From: CAIQPV01 sp964480365
GTDB lineage: Bacteria > Pseudomonadota > Gammaproteobacteria > Burkholderiales > Gallionellaceae
NCBI GenBank assembly: GCA_964480365.1
Contig: CAYZPM010000014.1
Span: forward strand, 1-64,000
Length of the DNA: 64,000 nt
Reading direction: 5' to 3'
In this document: positions 25,360-33,316 of the stretch, in pieces
How positions within the stretch are numbered: position 1 is the first letter of the stretch
Layout of the letters: the number at the start of each line of letters is the position of its first letter
Notes under the pieces: generated by a model
The model's database searches: none
Told to the model about the DNA's origin: nothing
Seen by the model: the letters and a program-made list of their open reading frames with translations, nothing else
Program-made: the position numbers and the translations under genes

Positions 25360-26040
25360 ATGACAGAAAAATTTAATTCAGATGAACGTGTTCGAGTATC
25401 CAGAGAACTACGCACACCAATAACTGAAGCAAGTGAAGCCATCATTCATGCCTGTGATTTTTGGCTGTGGCTTGTTAGCCGATTAGACGTTGCAAGTAAC
25501 TTCTGCAATGGCGATCCTGAAAAGTACTTCTTTGAGGAGTTATTTGGAAAAACTTTTGACGCACCAGATACAGATGGTGACAAAGCAGTAAATGAAATCG
25601 GAACATTATTAGATGGTTCCTATACCGAGGATGGAAGCGCTCCCTTTGCTTTAATTCAGGTAATGGGCGTTGTGGTTGATTATTCTGCTCAGGCTATGAA
25701 GGCAGAAAAAAATGGAAACCATCAAATGGCGTGGTCATTTGCCTGCGATGCCCAATACTGGGCGGGAATATTAAATGCTGAACTCGCCAGAGGAAAGGAG
25801 CCTAGCGTACTTTCGGTCAATGCGCTAAATGCTGCTCTCGCAAGGTGGCGAGATGATCCCAAGCAGGCGGAAAAAGAATTTATCCGGAAATGTTGGTGCG
25901 AATGGAAAGAAAATCAAGACCGATATAAAAGCAAGGCAGCATTTGCCCGCGACATGTTAAGCAAGTGCGAACATCTCACTAGCCAGAAAAAAATTGAAGA
26001 TTGGTGCAGAGCATGGGAAAAAGCGCACCATGCTAGCTAA
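25360..26040 (+). CDS. Hypothetical protein, accessory
   Basis: A 226-residue protein I do not recognise. A strong GGAGGG lies 9-10 bp before the ATG. The N-terminal 150 residues are helical and acidic with several Trp/Phe; no signal peptide or membrane helix is seen. The last 60 residues (EWKENQDRYKSKAAFARDMLSKCE, ending WCRAWEK) look like a compact helical module similar to small DNA-binding tails of phage- and plasmid-borne hypothetical proteins; this is impression, not proof. Its base composition is clearly more AT-rich than mutS just upstream, which together with the HTH_39 and toxin-antitoxin genes that follow suggests acquired DNA. Confidence 0.7.
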   Translation: MTEKFNSDERVRVSRELRTPITEASEAIIHACDFWLWLVSRLDVASNFCNGDPEKYFFEELFGKTFDAPDTDGDKAVNEIGTLLDGSYTEDGSAPFALIQVMGVVVDYSAQAMKAEKNGNHQMAWSFACDAQYWAGILNAELARGKEPSVLSVNALNAALARWRDDPKQAEKEFIRKCWCEWKENQDRYKSKAAFARDMLSKCEHLTSQKKIEDWCRAWEKAHHAS

Positions 26041-26157
26041 GTTAGCATTAAGCACGCAGAGTAAGCACCATTCCTGCACAGCTATCTAGTTTGCGTTAAC
26101 TTTGCTGTATTTAATACGCATCGTGCCGTTGCTTAACGGCGAATTGGAAACGATGCA

Positions 26158-26475
26158 ATGAAAGATGACCAAACTCTACATTTTCCTGCCCACATACAAC
26201 GGCAAAGACTGCTGGCACAATTGAACATCGCTCCGGTGGATACTCTCACTGCACGGCGCTATCTGGACATACTTTGCCCGGCGGCACGTGTGCTGGAGTT
26301 AAGGCGGCGCGGCTATCGAATTGAAACAGTTTGGGTGAAGCGCCGAACCGATTGCGGCAGGGAGCATCGTGTTGCGCTTTATGTTTTTCGACCGGGAGAA
26401 ATACTCAATGAACAACTGGAACTGCTCATTGATCATGAGCACTCAGGTATCAAACCTAACCCGCGTAAGGCGTAG
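26158..26475 (+). CDS. Small helix-turn-helix protein (HTH_39-like)
   Basis: A 105-residue protein whose N-terminal 60 residues (QRQRLLAQL..APVDTLTARRYLDILCPAARVLELRRRGYRI) match the pattern of the HTH_39 winged-helix domain, common on phages and genomic islands: a helix, the T-ARR-LDI helix and the PAARVLELRRRGY recognition part. A plausible GGAAA lies upstream. Its TAG stop (26473-26475) lies inside the left end of the miniature repeat at 26471-26551, so the original C-terminus may have been altered by that insertion. Confidence 0.65.
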   Translation: MKDDQTLHFPAHIQRQRLLAQLNIAPVDTLTARRYLDILCPAARVLELRRRGYRIETVWVKRRTDCGREHRVALYVFRPGEILNEQLELLIDHEHSGIKPNPRKA

Positions 26476-26551
26476 GGCGACAATAAACGAAGCGTATTGC
26501 GCCGGATGAAAACACACAAAGCGCAATGCCCGTTGGTTATTGCGCCCTACG
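26471..26551. repeat. 81-bp miniature inverted repeat (GTAGGGCG family)
   Basis: Ends CGTAGGGCG(A)CAATAA and TTATTGCGCCCTACG are inverted copies; the interior has GCGTATTGCGCCGGATG and CAAAGCGCAATGCCCG. It is small and non-coding, has terminal inverted repeats and relatives elsewhere in the window, so it is MITE-like. It contacts genes on both sides: it provides the stop of the HTH_39 gene and truncates the toxin gene on the other strand. Confidence 0.75.
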
Positions 26552-26602
26552 AAGATGTGCGAAGCGGTAGGGCAGATTTGCTCCGATCAGGAATCGAGCC
26601 AT
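26537..26602 (-). pseudogene. DUF5615-like PIN toxin, truncated to 17 native codons
   Basis: The ATG at 26602 overlaps the stop of the DUF433 gene as ATGA. The frame reads MARFLIGANLPYRFAHL and then runs into the miniature repeat (RRAQ, stop). The opening resembles the first strand and helix of DUF5615 (Mut7-C/PIN-like) toxins, which typically start (M)..FLID.NLP..L, and DUF433-DUF5615 is a known gene pair. The rest of the toxin is absent on the other side of the repeat. The short length limits certainty, but position, overlap and motif agree. Confidence 0.6.
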
Positions 26603-26844
26603 CAGGCTACTTTGGCCAGATCATAACGTTGGCTCATGACTGCGGTCGCGAAACGCAGGCAGGCGCGAATATCATCGGCATCGAGACTCGGGTATTGCTC
26701 CAGTATTTCGTCTGCGCTGTCACCCTCGCTCAAATAACCTAGTATAGTTTGCACGGCAATACGTTTACCACGAAGAGCCGGCTTGCCATTGCAGATGGCT
26801 GGGTCAATGGTGATGCGTCCGTCAGAATAGTTTGGGTGGGACAT
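26602..26844 (-). CDS. DUF433 family antitoxin
   Basis: An 80-residue DUF433 protein: ITIDPAICNGKPALRGKRIAVQTILGYLSEGDSADEILEQYPSLDADDI is the full family pattern, ending in a helix with several alanines. DUF433 proteins are small DNA-binding antitoxins paired with DUF5615 PIN-like nucleases. AAAGGAAT precedes the ATG. The partner gene overlaps its stop codon but is cut off after 17 codons by a repeat, leaving the antitoxin alone. Confidence 0.85.
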   Translation of the reverse strand: MSHPNYSDGRITIDPAICNGKPALRGKRIAVQTILGYLSEGDSADEILEQYPSLDADDIRACLRFATAVMSQRYDLAKVA

Positions 26845-27347
26845 AATTAATTCCTTTCTGTGGCTACAGCCGAAATGCTACGTCAGTCTGTGCAATACTG
26901 CCAGCTTAAGTTGTTTACGCGGCTCTTTGGCATCCAGTCTACGGTTGGATTGCCTTTGGGCGCAAGTTTGCACTAAAACGATTCGCGGCTGATACCGGCT
27001 TTGGCGGCAACAACTCCGAGTCTGCCCTACTGAACTACAACATTACAGAGTCGAGTGCTCATCGGCAAACGAACCGGATTGTTTGTTAAAGCCATTCCAT
27101 GCTTGAGAGGCCATATCGGAAAAGTTGCTCGTCATGTCTTTTGCCTGAGACACCGGCTCTTCGTTGAGCGTCAGTTTGATGTCACGTTTGTGCACTTGAT
27201 AGCTTTGCATGGATTTCACGGGATACCTCAGTTTGCGCATTAAAGCAATTTGTGAAGCATTTTTACCTGCTACGCGAGGACGAGTCAAGGCAGTTTGGCC
27301 GTGGTAAGTATGGAATAATCACGCTGAACTCTTTCGGCTACCTTTTT
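26845..27347. other. Mostly non-coding gap in accessory patch
   Basis: About 500 bp between the DUF433 gene and the glycosyltransferase-like gene. It should hold both divergent promoters. Apart from one weak 65-codon frame (27043-27240, minus) I see no gene, RNA or clear terminator. Confidence 0.5.
27043..27240 (-). CDS. Possible small hypothetical protein
   Basis: A 65-residue frame starting MRKLRYPVKSMQSYQVHKRD and ending SGSFADEHSTL. Its composition is protein-like (balanced charge, no repeats), but it has no recognisable domain and no clear ribosome-binding site. It could be chance. Confidence 0.25.
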   Translation of the reverse strand: MRKLRYPVKSMQSYQVHKRDIKLTLNEEPVSQAKDMTSNFSDMASQAWNGFNKQSGSFADEHSTL

Positions 27348-28502
27348 ATGTACAACCCGCCCCACCTCGTCGTATCCATCTCAGGCCACGGTTTCGGTCA
27401 TGTCGCACAAACTGCGCCGGTTCTGAACGCATTGCATCAACTGATGCCACAACTGCGCATCACGGTACGCTCTGCCGTACCACTTGTACATCTAAATTCT
27501 CGTATCCATGCGCCGTTTACGCATCTGACAAGCGAGGGCGACATCGGCATGGTGATGTCTTCGGCACTGGATGTGAGCGTGGAGGACAGCCGCGCCGCTT
27601 ACCAAAAATTTCATGCCGATTGGGATACCCGAGTTGCGGAAGAAGCGCGAATCTTGCGTGATCTTGAGGCGGATTTCGTGCTGTCCAATGTCGGCTATCT
27701 GCCGCTGGCGGGGGCACAACAGGCAGGCATTCCTAACGCCACACTGTGTTCGTTGAACTGGGCGGATATTTACTGCCATTACTGCGCTGATCATTCAGAT
27801 TCAGTTCGTGCAACCCCTTCGACAGGCTCAGGGCGAACGGAAGATGAAATCATCGCCGCGCAGATATGGGATTGCTACGCTAACGCTGATGCTTTCTTGC
27901 GCGCCACGCCTGGCATGGCAATGAGTAACCTGCCTAACCTGATCCCCGTCGCACCTATCGCCGCTGTCGGCACGAATCGACGCGATGAACTCAATGACCT
28001 CCTGAAGCTTTCGCGGAGCGAAAAGCTGGTGCTCGTCAGCATGGGCGGTATCGCTAGTCGCCTTCCTATCGAATGCTGGCCGCGAATAGACGGCGTGCGC
28101 TGGCTGGTGCAGGGAAGCTGGCAAGTTCATCACCCGGATGCGATCATCATTGAATCTTTGCAGACGAAAAACTTTTGTCCGGGCACCCGGATGAGTTTCG
28201 GCGATCTGCTCGCCAGCAGCGACACGCTGATCTGCAAACCCGGCTATGGCAGTTTCGTCGAGGCCGCATGCTGCGGCGTGCCTGTGCTCTACGTCAACCG
28301 CCCCGACTGGCCGGAGTCGCCTGCCCTGATCGAATGGCTGCAACAACACAACCTGTGCCGCGAAGTCTCACGGTCGGCATTGGAGGCTGGAGCCATCGGC
28401 GCGGAATTGCAAAGTATTTGGGACGAGACGCAACCAGCGCGCGTAATACCTGACGGCGCAACGCAGGTTGCAGCCTGGCTGATACGCAAGCTCAGTCAAT
28501 AA
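27348..28502 (+). CDS. Glycosyltransferase-like protein (GT28/MurG-like fold)
   Basis: A 384-residue protein beginning MYNPPHLVVSISGHGFGHVAQTAP. The S-GHGFGH loop followed by an N-terminal Rossmann half, and a second half with KPGYGSFVEAACCGVPVLYV near residues 300-320, is the pattern of GT-B glycosyltransferases of the MurG/GT28 type and of the N-terminal domain of L-arabinokinases. Donor and acceptor are unknown. The start at 27348 is preferred over 27252 because the motif then sits at the N-terminus, as in relatives. A repeat fragment (27804-27841) inserts about 12 residues (VRATPSTGSGRT) without loss of frame. A strong terminator follows. Confidence 0.75.
   Translation: MYNPPHLVVSISGHGFGHVAQTAPVLNALHQLMPQLRITVRSAVPLVHLNSRIHAPFTHLTSEGDIGMVMSSALDVSVEDSRAAYQKFHADWDTRVAEEARILRDLEADFVLSNVGYLPLAGAQQAGIPNATLCSLNWADIYCHYCADHSDSVRATPSTGSGRTEDEIIAAQIWDCYANADAFLRATPGMAMSNLPNLIPVAPIAAVGTNRRDELNDLLKLSRSEKLVLVSMGGIASRLPIECWPRIDGVRWLVQGSWQVHHPDAIIIESLQTKNFCPGTRMSFGDLLASSDTLICKPGYGSFVEAACCGVPVLYVNRPDWPESPALIEWLQQHNLCREVSRSALEAGAIGAELQSIWDETQPARVIPDGATQVAAWLIRKLSQ
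27804..27841 (+). repeat. Half of a CTTCGACAGGCTCAG repeat inside the glycosyltransferase-like gene
   Basis: CTTCGACAGGCTCAGGGCGAACGG matches the right arm of the mutS insert at 23946-23970 almost exactly; the left arm is reduced to TTCGTGC. The frame is kept. Confidence 0.75.
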
Positions 28503-28510
28503 TTCGCTCC

Positions 28511-28546
28511 AATAAAAAAGCCCGCGACTAGCGGGCTTTTTTATTG
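28511..28546. terminator. Bidirectional rho-independent terminator
   Basis: AAAAAAGCCCGC, loop GACTA, GCGGGCTTTTTT: a GC-rich 7-bp stem with A and T runs on both sides. It lies between two converging genes (the glycosyltransferase-like gene and slyD) and suits both. Confidence 0.92.
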
Positions 28547-28556
28547 GCTGACTACA

Positions 28557-29042
28557 TCAGTGGTGATGACCGTCTTCGCCATGCGTGTGACCGTGCTCCA
28601 GTTCTTCGGCAGTGGCGGCGCGCACGCCGGTGACCACGCCGACGAAATTCAACGTCTTGCCTGCGAGCGGATGATTTCCGTCCACGGTGACTTCGTCTTC
28701 GGTGACATCCACCACGGTGAATAACATGTAATCTTCATCGTCTGCGTCTTCAGCACCCCCCTCGAATTGCATGCCGATTTCGATATTTTCCGGGAACAGG
28801 TTGCGCGGTTCGGTGCGTACCAAATCATGTTCGTATTCGCCGAAGGCTTCATCCGGTTCCATTGTCACATTAAATTTTGAACCCACGTCCTTGCCATGCA
28901 ACTCCTCTTCCACGGTCGGGAAAATGCCGTCATAGCCGCCATGCAGATAACTGATCGGTTCGTCAGTTTTTTCCAGCAGAGCGCCGTTTGCGTCAGACAG
29001 CTCATAACGTAATGACACAACGGTGTCTTTCGCAATCTTCAT
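28557..29042 (-). CDS. slyD: FKBP-type peptidyl-prolyl isomerase SlyD
   Basis: A 161-residue FKBP/SlyD-type isomerase and chaperone. The FKBP fold is interrupted by the insert-in-flap domain (about 70-130), and the C-terminus is rich in His (HGHTHGEDGHHH), a nickel-binding tail shorter than in E. coli. The conserved LHGGYDGIFPTVEEELHG and NHPLAGKTLNF segments are present. Its ATG overlaps the bcp stop (ATGA at 29039-29042), so the two are translationally coupled. Confidence 0.94.
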   Translation of the reverse strand: MKIAKDTVVSLRYELSDANGALLEKTDEPISYLHGGYDGIFPTVEEELHGKDVGSKFNVTMEPDEAFGEYEHDLVRTEPRNLFPENIEIGMQFEGGAEDADDEDYMLFTVVDVTEDEVTVDGNHPLAGKTLNFVGVVTGVRAATAEELEHGHTHGEDGHHH

Positions 29043-29518
29043 TTCAGTTCCTTTATCAGATTAAAAATTTCATGGGCGTGGCCGTGTGCGTGGACACCGT
29101 ATAAAGCATGGCGCAACTTGCCTTGTTTGTCGATCACAAAGGTGGAACGCTGTATGGCGACCTTCTTGTGGCCGTCCACTTCCTTGTCGTAAAGTACGCC
29201 GTATTTTTTGCACACTCTGGATTCCGTATCGGATAACAACAGCACGGAAAGCCCATATTTGTCGCGAAATTCGGCGTGACTCAAACATTCGTCACGGCTA
29301 ACACCGACCACCAGCGTATCGAGTTGGGTAAATGCGTCGTCCAGATCGCTGAATTCGTTTGCCTCCAAGGTGCAGCCCGGTGTGTCGTCTTTGGGGTAGA
29401 AATACAGGACGACATTCTTCTTGCCGCGCTGCGCCCCAAGGCTGAACGTTTTCATATCCGCATCGGGCAACTCGAAATGCGGTGCTTCCATTCCTGTTTG
29501 TAAGACCACCATCACCAT
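29039..29518 (-). CDS. bcp: Peroxiredoxin, Bcp/PrxQ type
   Basis: A 159-residue thiol peroxidase. The peroxidatic cysteine is C49 in YPKDDTPGCT. The resolving cysteine found five residues later in E. coli Bcp is replaced by Asn54; C78 (RDECLSH) and C103 remain as candidates, so recycling may use another cysteine or an external thiol. The ATG at 29518 or 29512 could be the start. It is the first gene of a two-gene operon with slyD. Confidence 0.93.
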   Translation of the reverse strand: MVMVVLQTGMEAPHFELPDADMKTFSLGAQRGKKNVVLYFYPKDDTPGCTLEANEFSDLDDAFTQLDTLVVGVSRDECLSHAEFRDKYGLSVLLLSDTESRVCKKYGVLYDKEVDGHKKVAIQRSTFVIDKQGKLRHALYGVHAHGHAHEIFNLIKELK

Positions 29519-29647
29519 ATAGTCACTCCTCCTTCTTGCTGCGCGTAACCATCATTTACCGTCAGCATGGTAATCACGCCTGCAAGAATTCTAACTTATT
29601 TCATACGCCACGAAAGTATTTTTGTAATTCCCTTCCAACGCTATAAT

Positions 29648-30787
29648 ATGAAAATGAAAAAATCTCTTCCCCTGTTGGGCGGCCTGACCGTAAATGCATT
29701 TTTGCGAGATTACTGGCAGAAAAAGCCTCTGCTCATCCGACAGGCCATGCCGCAATTTAACGGCCTGCTCGACCGTAAGCAAGTGATCTCACTTGCCTGC
29801 AACCCGGATGCACAGGCGCGCGTAGTTTCCAATCGTCGCGGAAACTGGAAATTGCATCCGGCTCCGTTTGAGCCGGAAGATTTCGACACGCTGGCCAAAA
29901 CCAAGTGGACAGTGTTGTTGCAGGGCTTGAATCATTTCCTGCCGGAAGGCGCTGAACTGGTCAAAAAGTTCAACTTCATACCACATGCGCGCCTCGACGA
30001 TCTGATGGTGAGTTATGCCCCCAAAGGCGGTGGGGTCGGCCCGCATTTCGACTGTTACGATGTATTCATTTTGCAGGGTATGGGGCATCGCCGCTGGCAG
30101 ATTTCCACGCAGGCGGATCGCACGCTGATTGAAGGAGCGCCGCTGCGCATCCTGAAAGATTTCAAGGTTGAGCAGGAATGGGTGCTGGCACCGGGTGATA
30201 TGATTTATCTGCCACCGCATTGCGCCCACAACGGCATCGCCGAAGACGACTGCATGTCCTATTCCATCGGCTTCCGCACCCCCTATTATCAGGAACTGGC
30301 GGAACAATTCCTGGTGTACTTGCAGGATCGCGTTTGCGTCGATGGCATGTATGCCGACCCTGATCTCAAGACGCAACGCCACCCTTCCGAAATAAGCGCG
30401 GACATGCTGCATCAGGTGGAACATGCGATCAGTCAGGTGCAATGGGTCAAGCGCGATATTGCAGGTTTTCTTGGTTGCTATCTTAGCGAACCCAAGCCGC
30501 ACATATTTTTCGATCCACCGGAAAAACCGCTCAGCCGCGCCCGCTTCGGTCAGGCACTGCAAGCCCGTGGCGTAGAACTTGATTTAAAATCGCAGATGCT
30601 GTGCCACGGCGACACGATATTTATCAACGGCGAAACACACCCCGTTGACAAAGACTCCTACCGTGCGCTACGTACACTCGCCGATGCGCGACAACTCGAT
30701 GCGACGCAGGAGTTTCCGTCGCAAGCGCTCGATTTACTTTACCAGTGGTACACAGACGGTTATATTTCACCTGTCAGAAGAAAGTGA
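29648..30787 (+). CDS. roxA: Cupin ribosomal oxygenase, RoxA/YcfD-like
   Basis: A 379-residue JmjC-type Fe(II)/2-oxoglutarate dioxygenase related to YcfD, which hydroxylates an arginine of ribosomal protein L16. The iron triad is visible as His and Asp of GPHFDCYDVF and the His of PPHCAHNG. The C-terminal winged-helix dimer region follows. The start at 29648 is preferred to 29567: a TATAAT immediately precedes it and the N-terminus LLGGLTVNAFLRDYWQKKPLLI matches the family. The next gene begins 10 bp later. Confidence 0.9.
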   Translation: MKMKKSLPLLGGLTVNAFLRDYWQKKPLLIRQAMPQFNGLLDRKQVISLACNPDAQARVVSNRRGNWKLHPAPFEPEDFDTLAKTKWTVLLQGLNHFLPEGAELVKKFNFIPHARLDDLMVSYAPKGGGVGPHFDCYDVFILQGMGHRRWQISTQADRTLIEGAPLRILKDFKVEQEWVLAPGDMIYLPPHCAHNGIAEDDCMSYSIGFRTPYYQELAEQFLVYLQDRVCVDGMYADPDLKTQRHPSEISADMLHQVEHAISQVQWVKRDIAGFLGCYLSEPKPHIFFDPPEKPLSRARFGQALQARGVELDLKSQMLCHGDTIFINGETHPVDKDSYRALRTLADARQLDATQEFPSQALDLLYQWYTDGYISPVRRK

Positions 30788-30797
30788 GCTAATCCTC

Positions 30798-31286
30798 ATG
30801 AATGATGAACTGCAACACACACAACTGGATGGCACGGCAGACTATATCGCTGCGCTGGATACGCTGTGCGGATTGGCGCAACGCAACCTGTATGTATTCG
30901 AAAAGAATTTCGAGAATATCGGCTTCAACTCGGAAGCGCGCTACAACACCCTGCGCGCCTTTCTGCTTGCCAGCCCGTACAACCGCCTGCACCTGCTGGC
31001 GCACGACACGCGCCCACTAACGCTGAGCTGCCCGCGCCTGATGATCCTTTTGAGCCAGTTCGACAACAACATGCACATCTACCAGACACCCAAAAACCTG
31101 TTACATGTGACCGAACCTTTCGCCGTGGCGGATGAATCGCATTTCGTGCGCCGCTTCCATTTTGACGACCCGCGAGGAATCTTTGCACAACACGATTCCT
31201 CAGGCGCACGCATCCTGAAATCGCGCTTCGAAGAAATGTGGACGGCTTCCCATCCTGCGGTTTCGCCGACTACGCTGGGCTTGTAA
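30798..31286 (+). CDS. Conserved hypothetical protein, DUF7931-like
   Basis: A 162-residue soluble protein (MNDELQHTQLDGTADYIAALDTL). It resembles proteins commonly found right after the cupin oxygenase gene in betaproteobacteria, which I believe carry the DUF7931 domain. A central FLLASPYNRLHLLAHDTRPL strand-loop and DESHFVRRFHFDDPRG are the most distinctive parts. Function is unknown. An upstream in-frame ATG at 30645 lies inside roxA and is rejected. Confidence 0.75.
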   Translation: MNDELQHTQLDGTADYIAALDTLCGLAQRNLYVFEKNFENIGFNSEARYNTLRAFLLASPYNRLHLLAHDTRPLTLSCPRLMILLSQFDNNMHIYQTPKNLLHVTEPFAVADESHFVRRFHFDDPRGIFAQHDSSGARILKSRFEEMWTASHPAVSPTTLGL

Positions 31287-31328
31287 CTCCAACGCCCTCC
31301 TCCGGTAGAGGAAATTTGTGTGGCTACC

Positions 31329-32252
31329 CTATAGTCCGCTCAGGCTTTTTATATGAGCCATGGCACTACGCCCCAGAGCGTGTAGCGCATACCCTCCTTC
31401 GAGGACAGAAACGATGCGGCGGCCGGCGTGACGATTGGCAATATCCTTGATCTGTTCTGTCACCCAGCCGTAATCGGCATCGCACAGGCCAAAACCTCCC
31501 ATATCATCTTCCCGGTGTGCATCGAATCCTGCCGAAATGAACAGCATCTGCGGCTGGAAGCGCTCCAGCGCCGGTAGCCACTGCGAATTTACGGCAGCGC
31601 GAAATTCTTTGCTTGCGGTGCCTGCTGGCAACGGGACATTGATGATGTGCTCATTTCCACTGTCGGCCCCGCAATAAGGATAATAGGGATGCCTGAAAGT
31701 CGAGCACAACATCACACGCGTATCGTCGCGAAAAACGTCTTCCGTACCGTCGCCATGATGCACATCGAAATCAGCAATGGCTACCCGCTGTAAACCGTGA
31801 TGTTCGAGGGCATGCGCCACGGCTATCGCCACATTGTTGAAGATGCAGAAACCAGCAGCACTGTTCCGCCCGGCATGGTGGCCGGGTGGGCGGATATTGC
31901 AAAATGCATTTCCCACCTGTCCGGAGATCACCATATCTGTCGCCAGTGCCGCAGCACCGGCGGCGCGCAGTGCAGCTTCCAGGCTATGCGGATTCATCGC
32001 CGTATCAGGATCAAGATGAATCAGCCCCTCACTGGGCGCACGGGTAAAGATTTGCTCGATGTAAGCACGCTCGTGTACGCGCGCCAACTGTTCCTTGCTT
32101 GCTCGTGGAGCCTCATGGCGTTCAAGAAACGGCAGCACCCCTGATGCGATCAGTTGATCCTCAATGGCGTGGATACGCGCCGGACACTCTGGATGATCCG
32201 CCCCCATGTCGTGCTTGAGGCAGGCAGGATGCGTGATGTAAGCGGTGTGCAT
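31329..32252 (-). CDS. Histone deacetylase family protein
   Basis: A 307-residue class II-like deacetylase (acetoin utilisation/acetylpolyamine amidohydrolase superfamily). The active site is complete: IRPPGHHAGRNSAAGFC (tandem His), ADFDVHHGDGT (zinc Asp and His), and SAGFDAHREDDMGG (second zinc Asp), with LEGGY near the end. The substrate is unknown; in bacteria such enzymes deacetylate small molecules or lysines. The start at 32252 (MHTAYITHPACLKHDMG) matches homologues. Confidence 0.93.
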   Translation of the reverse strand: MHTAYITHPACLKHDMGADHPECPARIHAIEDQLIASGVLPFLERHEAPRASKEQLARVHERAYIEQIFTRAPSEGLIHLDPDTAMNPHSLEAALRAAGAAALATDMVISGQVGNAFCNIRPPGHHAGRNSAAGFCIFNNVAIAVAHALEHHGLQRVAIADFDVHHGDGTEDVFRDDTRVMLCSTFRHPYYPYCGADSGNEHIINVPLPAGTASKEFRAAVNSQWLPALERFQPQMLFISAGFDAHREDDMGGFGLCDADYGWVTEQIKDIANRHAGRRIVSVLEGGYALHALGRSAMAHIKSLSGL

Positions 32253-32431
32253 GATGATTGTGTGAAGTTCGCCAGACGAAAGTTTACGAGATAGCAAAAC
32301 CGTATTCTATAGTTGATTTGGTCTTCGTAAGTGAATGTCGCAACAGTGCCGGAAACGGATGTCCGGGGATGATCAGAAAATGTCCTTTATGAGGTGCCTT
32401 TCATGAGGTTGCCGCTCATGACTGCTCATCG

Positions 32432-33109
32432 TTATGCACTATTCAACGCCAGATTCCAGCTGCGAAGTGGAATACATGTCTGCAGACGATAAATGGCACG
32501 GTCGGAAAGTGCAGAATGAATCTCGTGACCAACGGATGATGCGACATCCAGAGTAGCGTCCCCTTTCAGCTCCATTAGTCTTTCATAGGCAGCGTAAGCA
32601 TGTGTTACCGGAATAACCGGGTCATCCTCCCCATGCAGCAAGTGCAATGTCGTTAACTCGGGAGCTTTTTCTGGAAGCTTCGCAAACCGGCCGGAAAATG
32701 CCAAGACCCTTCCGACGCCGCCATCATGAGTTATGCTGAATTCCAGTGCCATAATCGCACCCTGAGAAAAACCGACAAGTGCAGTATCCGACTGTAATAC
32801 CTTGAATCGATCCTGAGCCTTTTTCACCAAGGCATGCAGAGACGGAATGGCCTCAGCAACACGCGATGCCCGATTTTCTTCGGTCACTCCGCTTATCGAG
32901 AACCATTGTCGACCATTGCCTCCCCCATCGTATGGGAAAGCACCTTCGGGGAGCAGAAACGCTGCGCTTGGGAAAACCCCTTTAAACTTGTTGGCCAACG
33001 GCACCAGATCTGACGGTTTCGCGCCTACACCGTGCAACAAAATAAAAAGCTGCTTGACCGGCATGGTTTCGGGCAACAATTCGATACCCTGAAAAATTTG
33101 TTCAGTCAT
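32432..33109 (-). CDS. ypfH: Esterase of the YpfH/phospholipase-carboxylesterase family
   Basis: A 225-residue alpha/beta hydrolase. LFILLHGVGA holds the oxyanion region, GFSQGA the nucleophile serine (about 115), HGEDDPVIPV the acid and SVGHEIH the catalytic histidine. This fits the YpfH-like subgroup of carboxylesterase/thioesterase proteins. It is monocistronic; the gene on its left is the deacetylase 180 bp away. Confidence 0.88.
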   Translation of the reverse strand: MTEQIFQGIELLPETMPVKQLFILLHGVGAKPSDLVPLANKFKGVFPSAAFLLPEGAFPYDGGGNGRQWFSISGVTEENRASRVAEAIPSLHALVKKAQDRFKVLQSDTALVGFSQGAIMALEFSITHDGGVGRVLAFSGRFAKLPEKAPELTTLHLLHGEDDPVIPVTHAYAAYERLMELKGDATLDVASSVGHEIHSALSDRAIYRLQTCIPLRSWNLALNSA

Positions 33110-33196
33110 TTATTTTCACCGATGAAAAATACACTTTCAATCTTATTTGCGCTTCTTGTTTGCAGGCACCCTTTACTAAAGCAATTTACTACATTT

Positions 33197-33228
33197 GTTG
33201 GGTTATGTGACAAAGCCGCTAACCCAAC
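33197..33228. repeat. Small inverted repeat GTTGGGTTA...TAACCCAAC
   Basis: A 9-bp perfect inverted repeat with a 14-bp loop, of the type found in GTTGGGTTAGCG-like interspersed repeats. It lies in the 207-bp gap between the esterase and wrbA, just after a short frame at 33122 that begins like a signal peptide (MKNTLSILFALLVC) and then leads into the repeat. Confidence 0.55.
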
Positions 33229-33316
33229 CTACGTAACTACCAATTCAGCCATATGGGATCATGTCATAAGCTTAGTTCGGGCAGCAGATGCCGGTACTGT
33301 CCGAATTAAGATCAGA

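Noticed and set aside
26497..26742. 81-codon plus-strand frame
   Set aside because: It starts inside the miniature repeat and runs antisense to the clear DUF433 gene.
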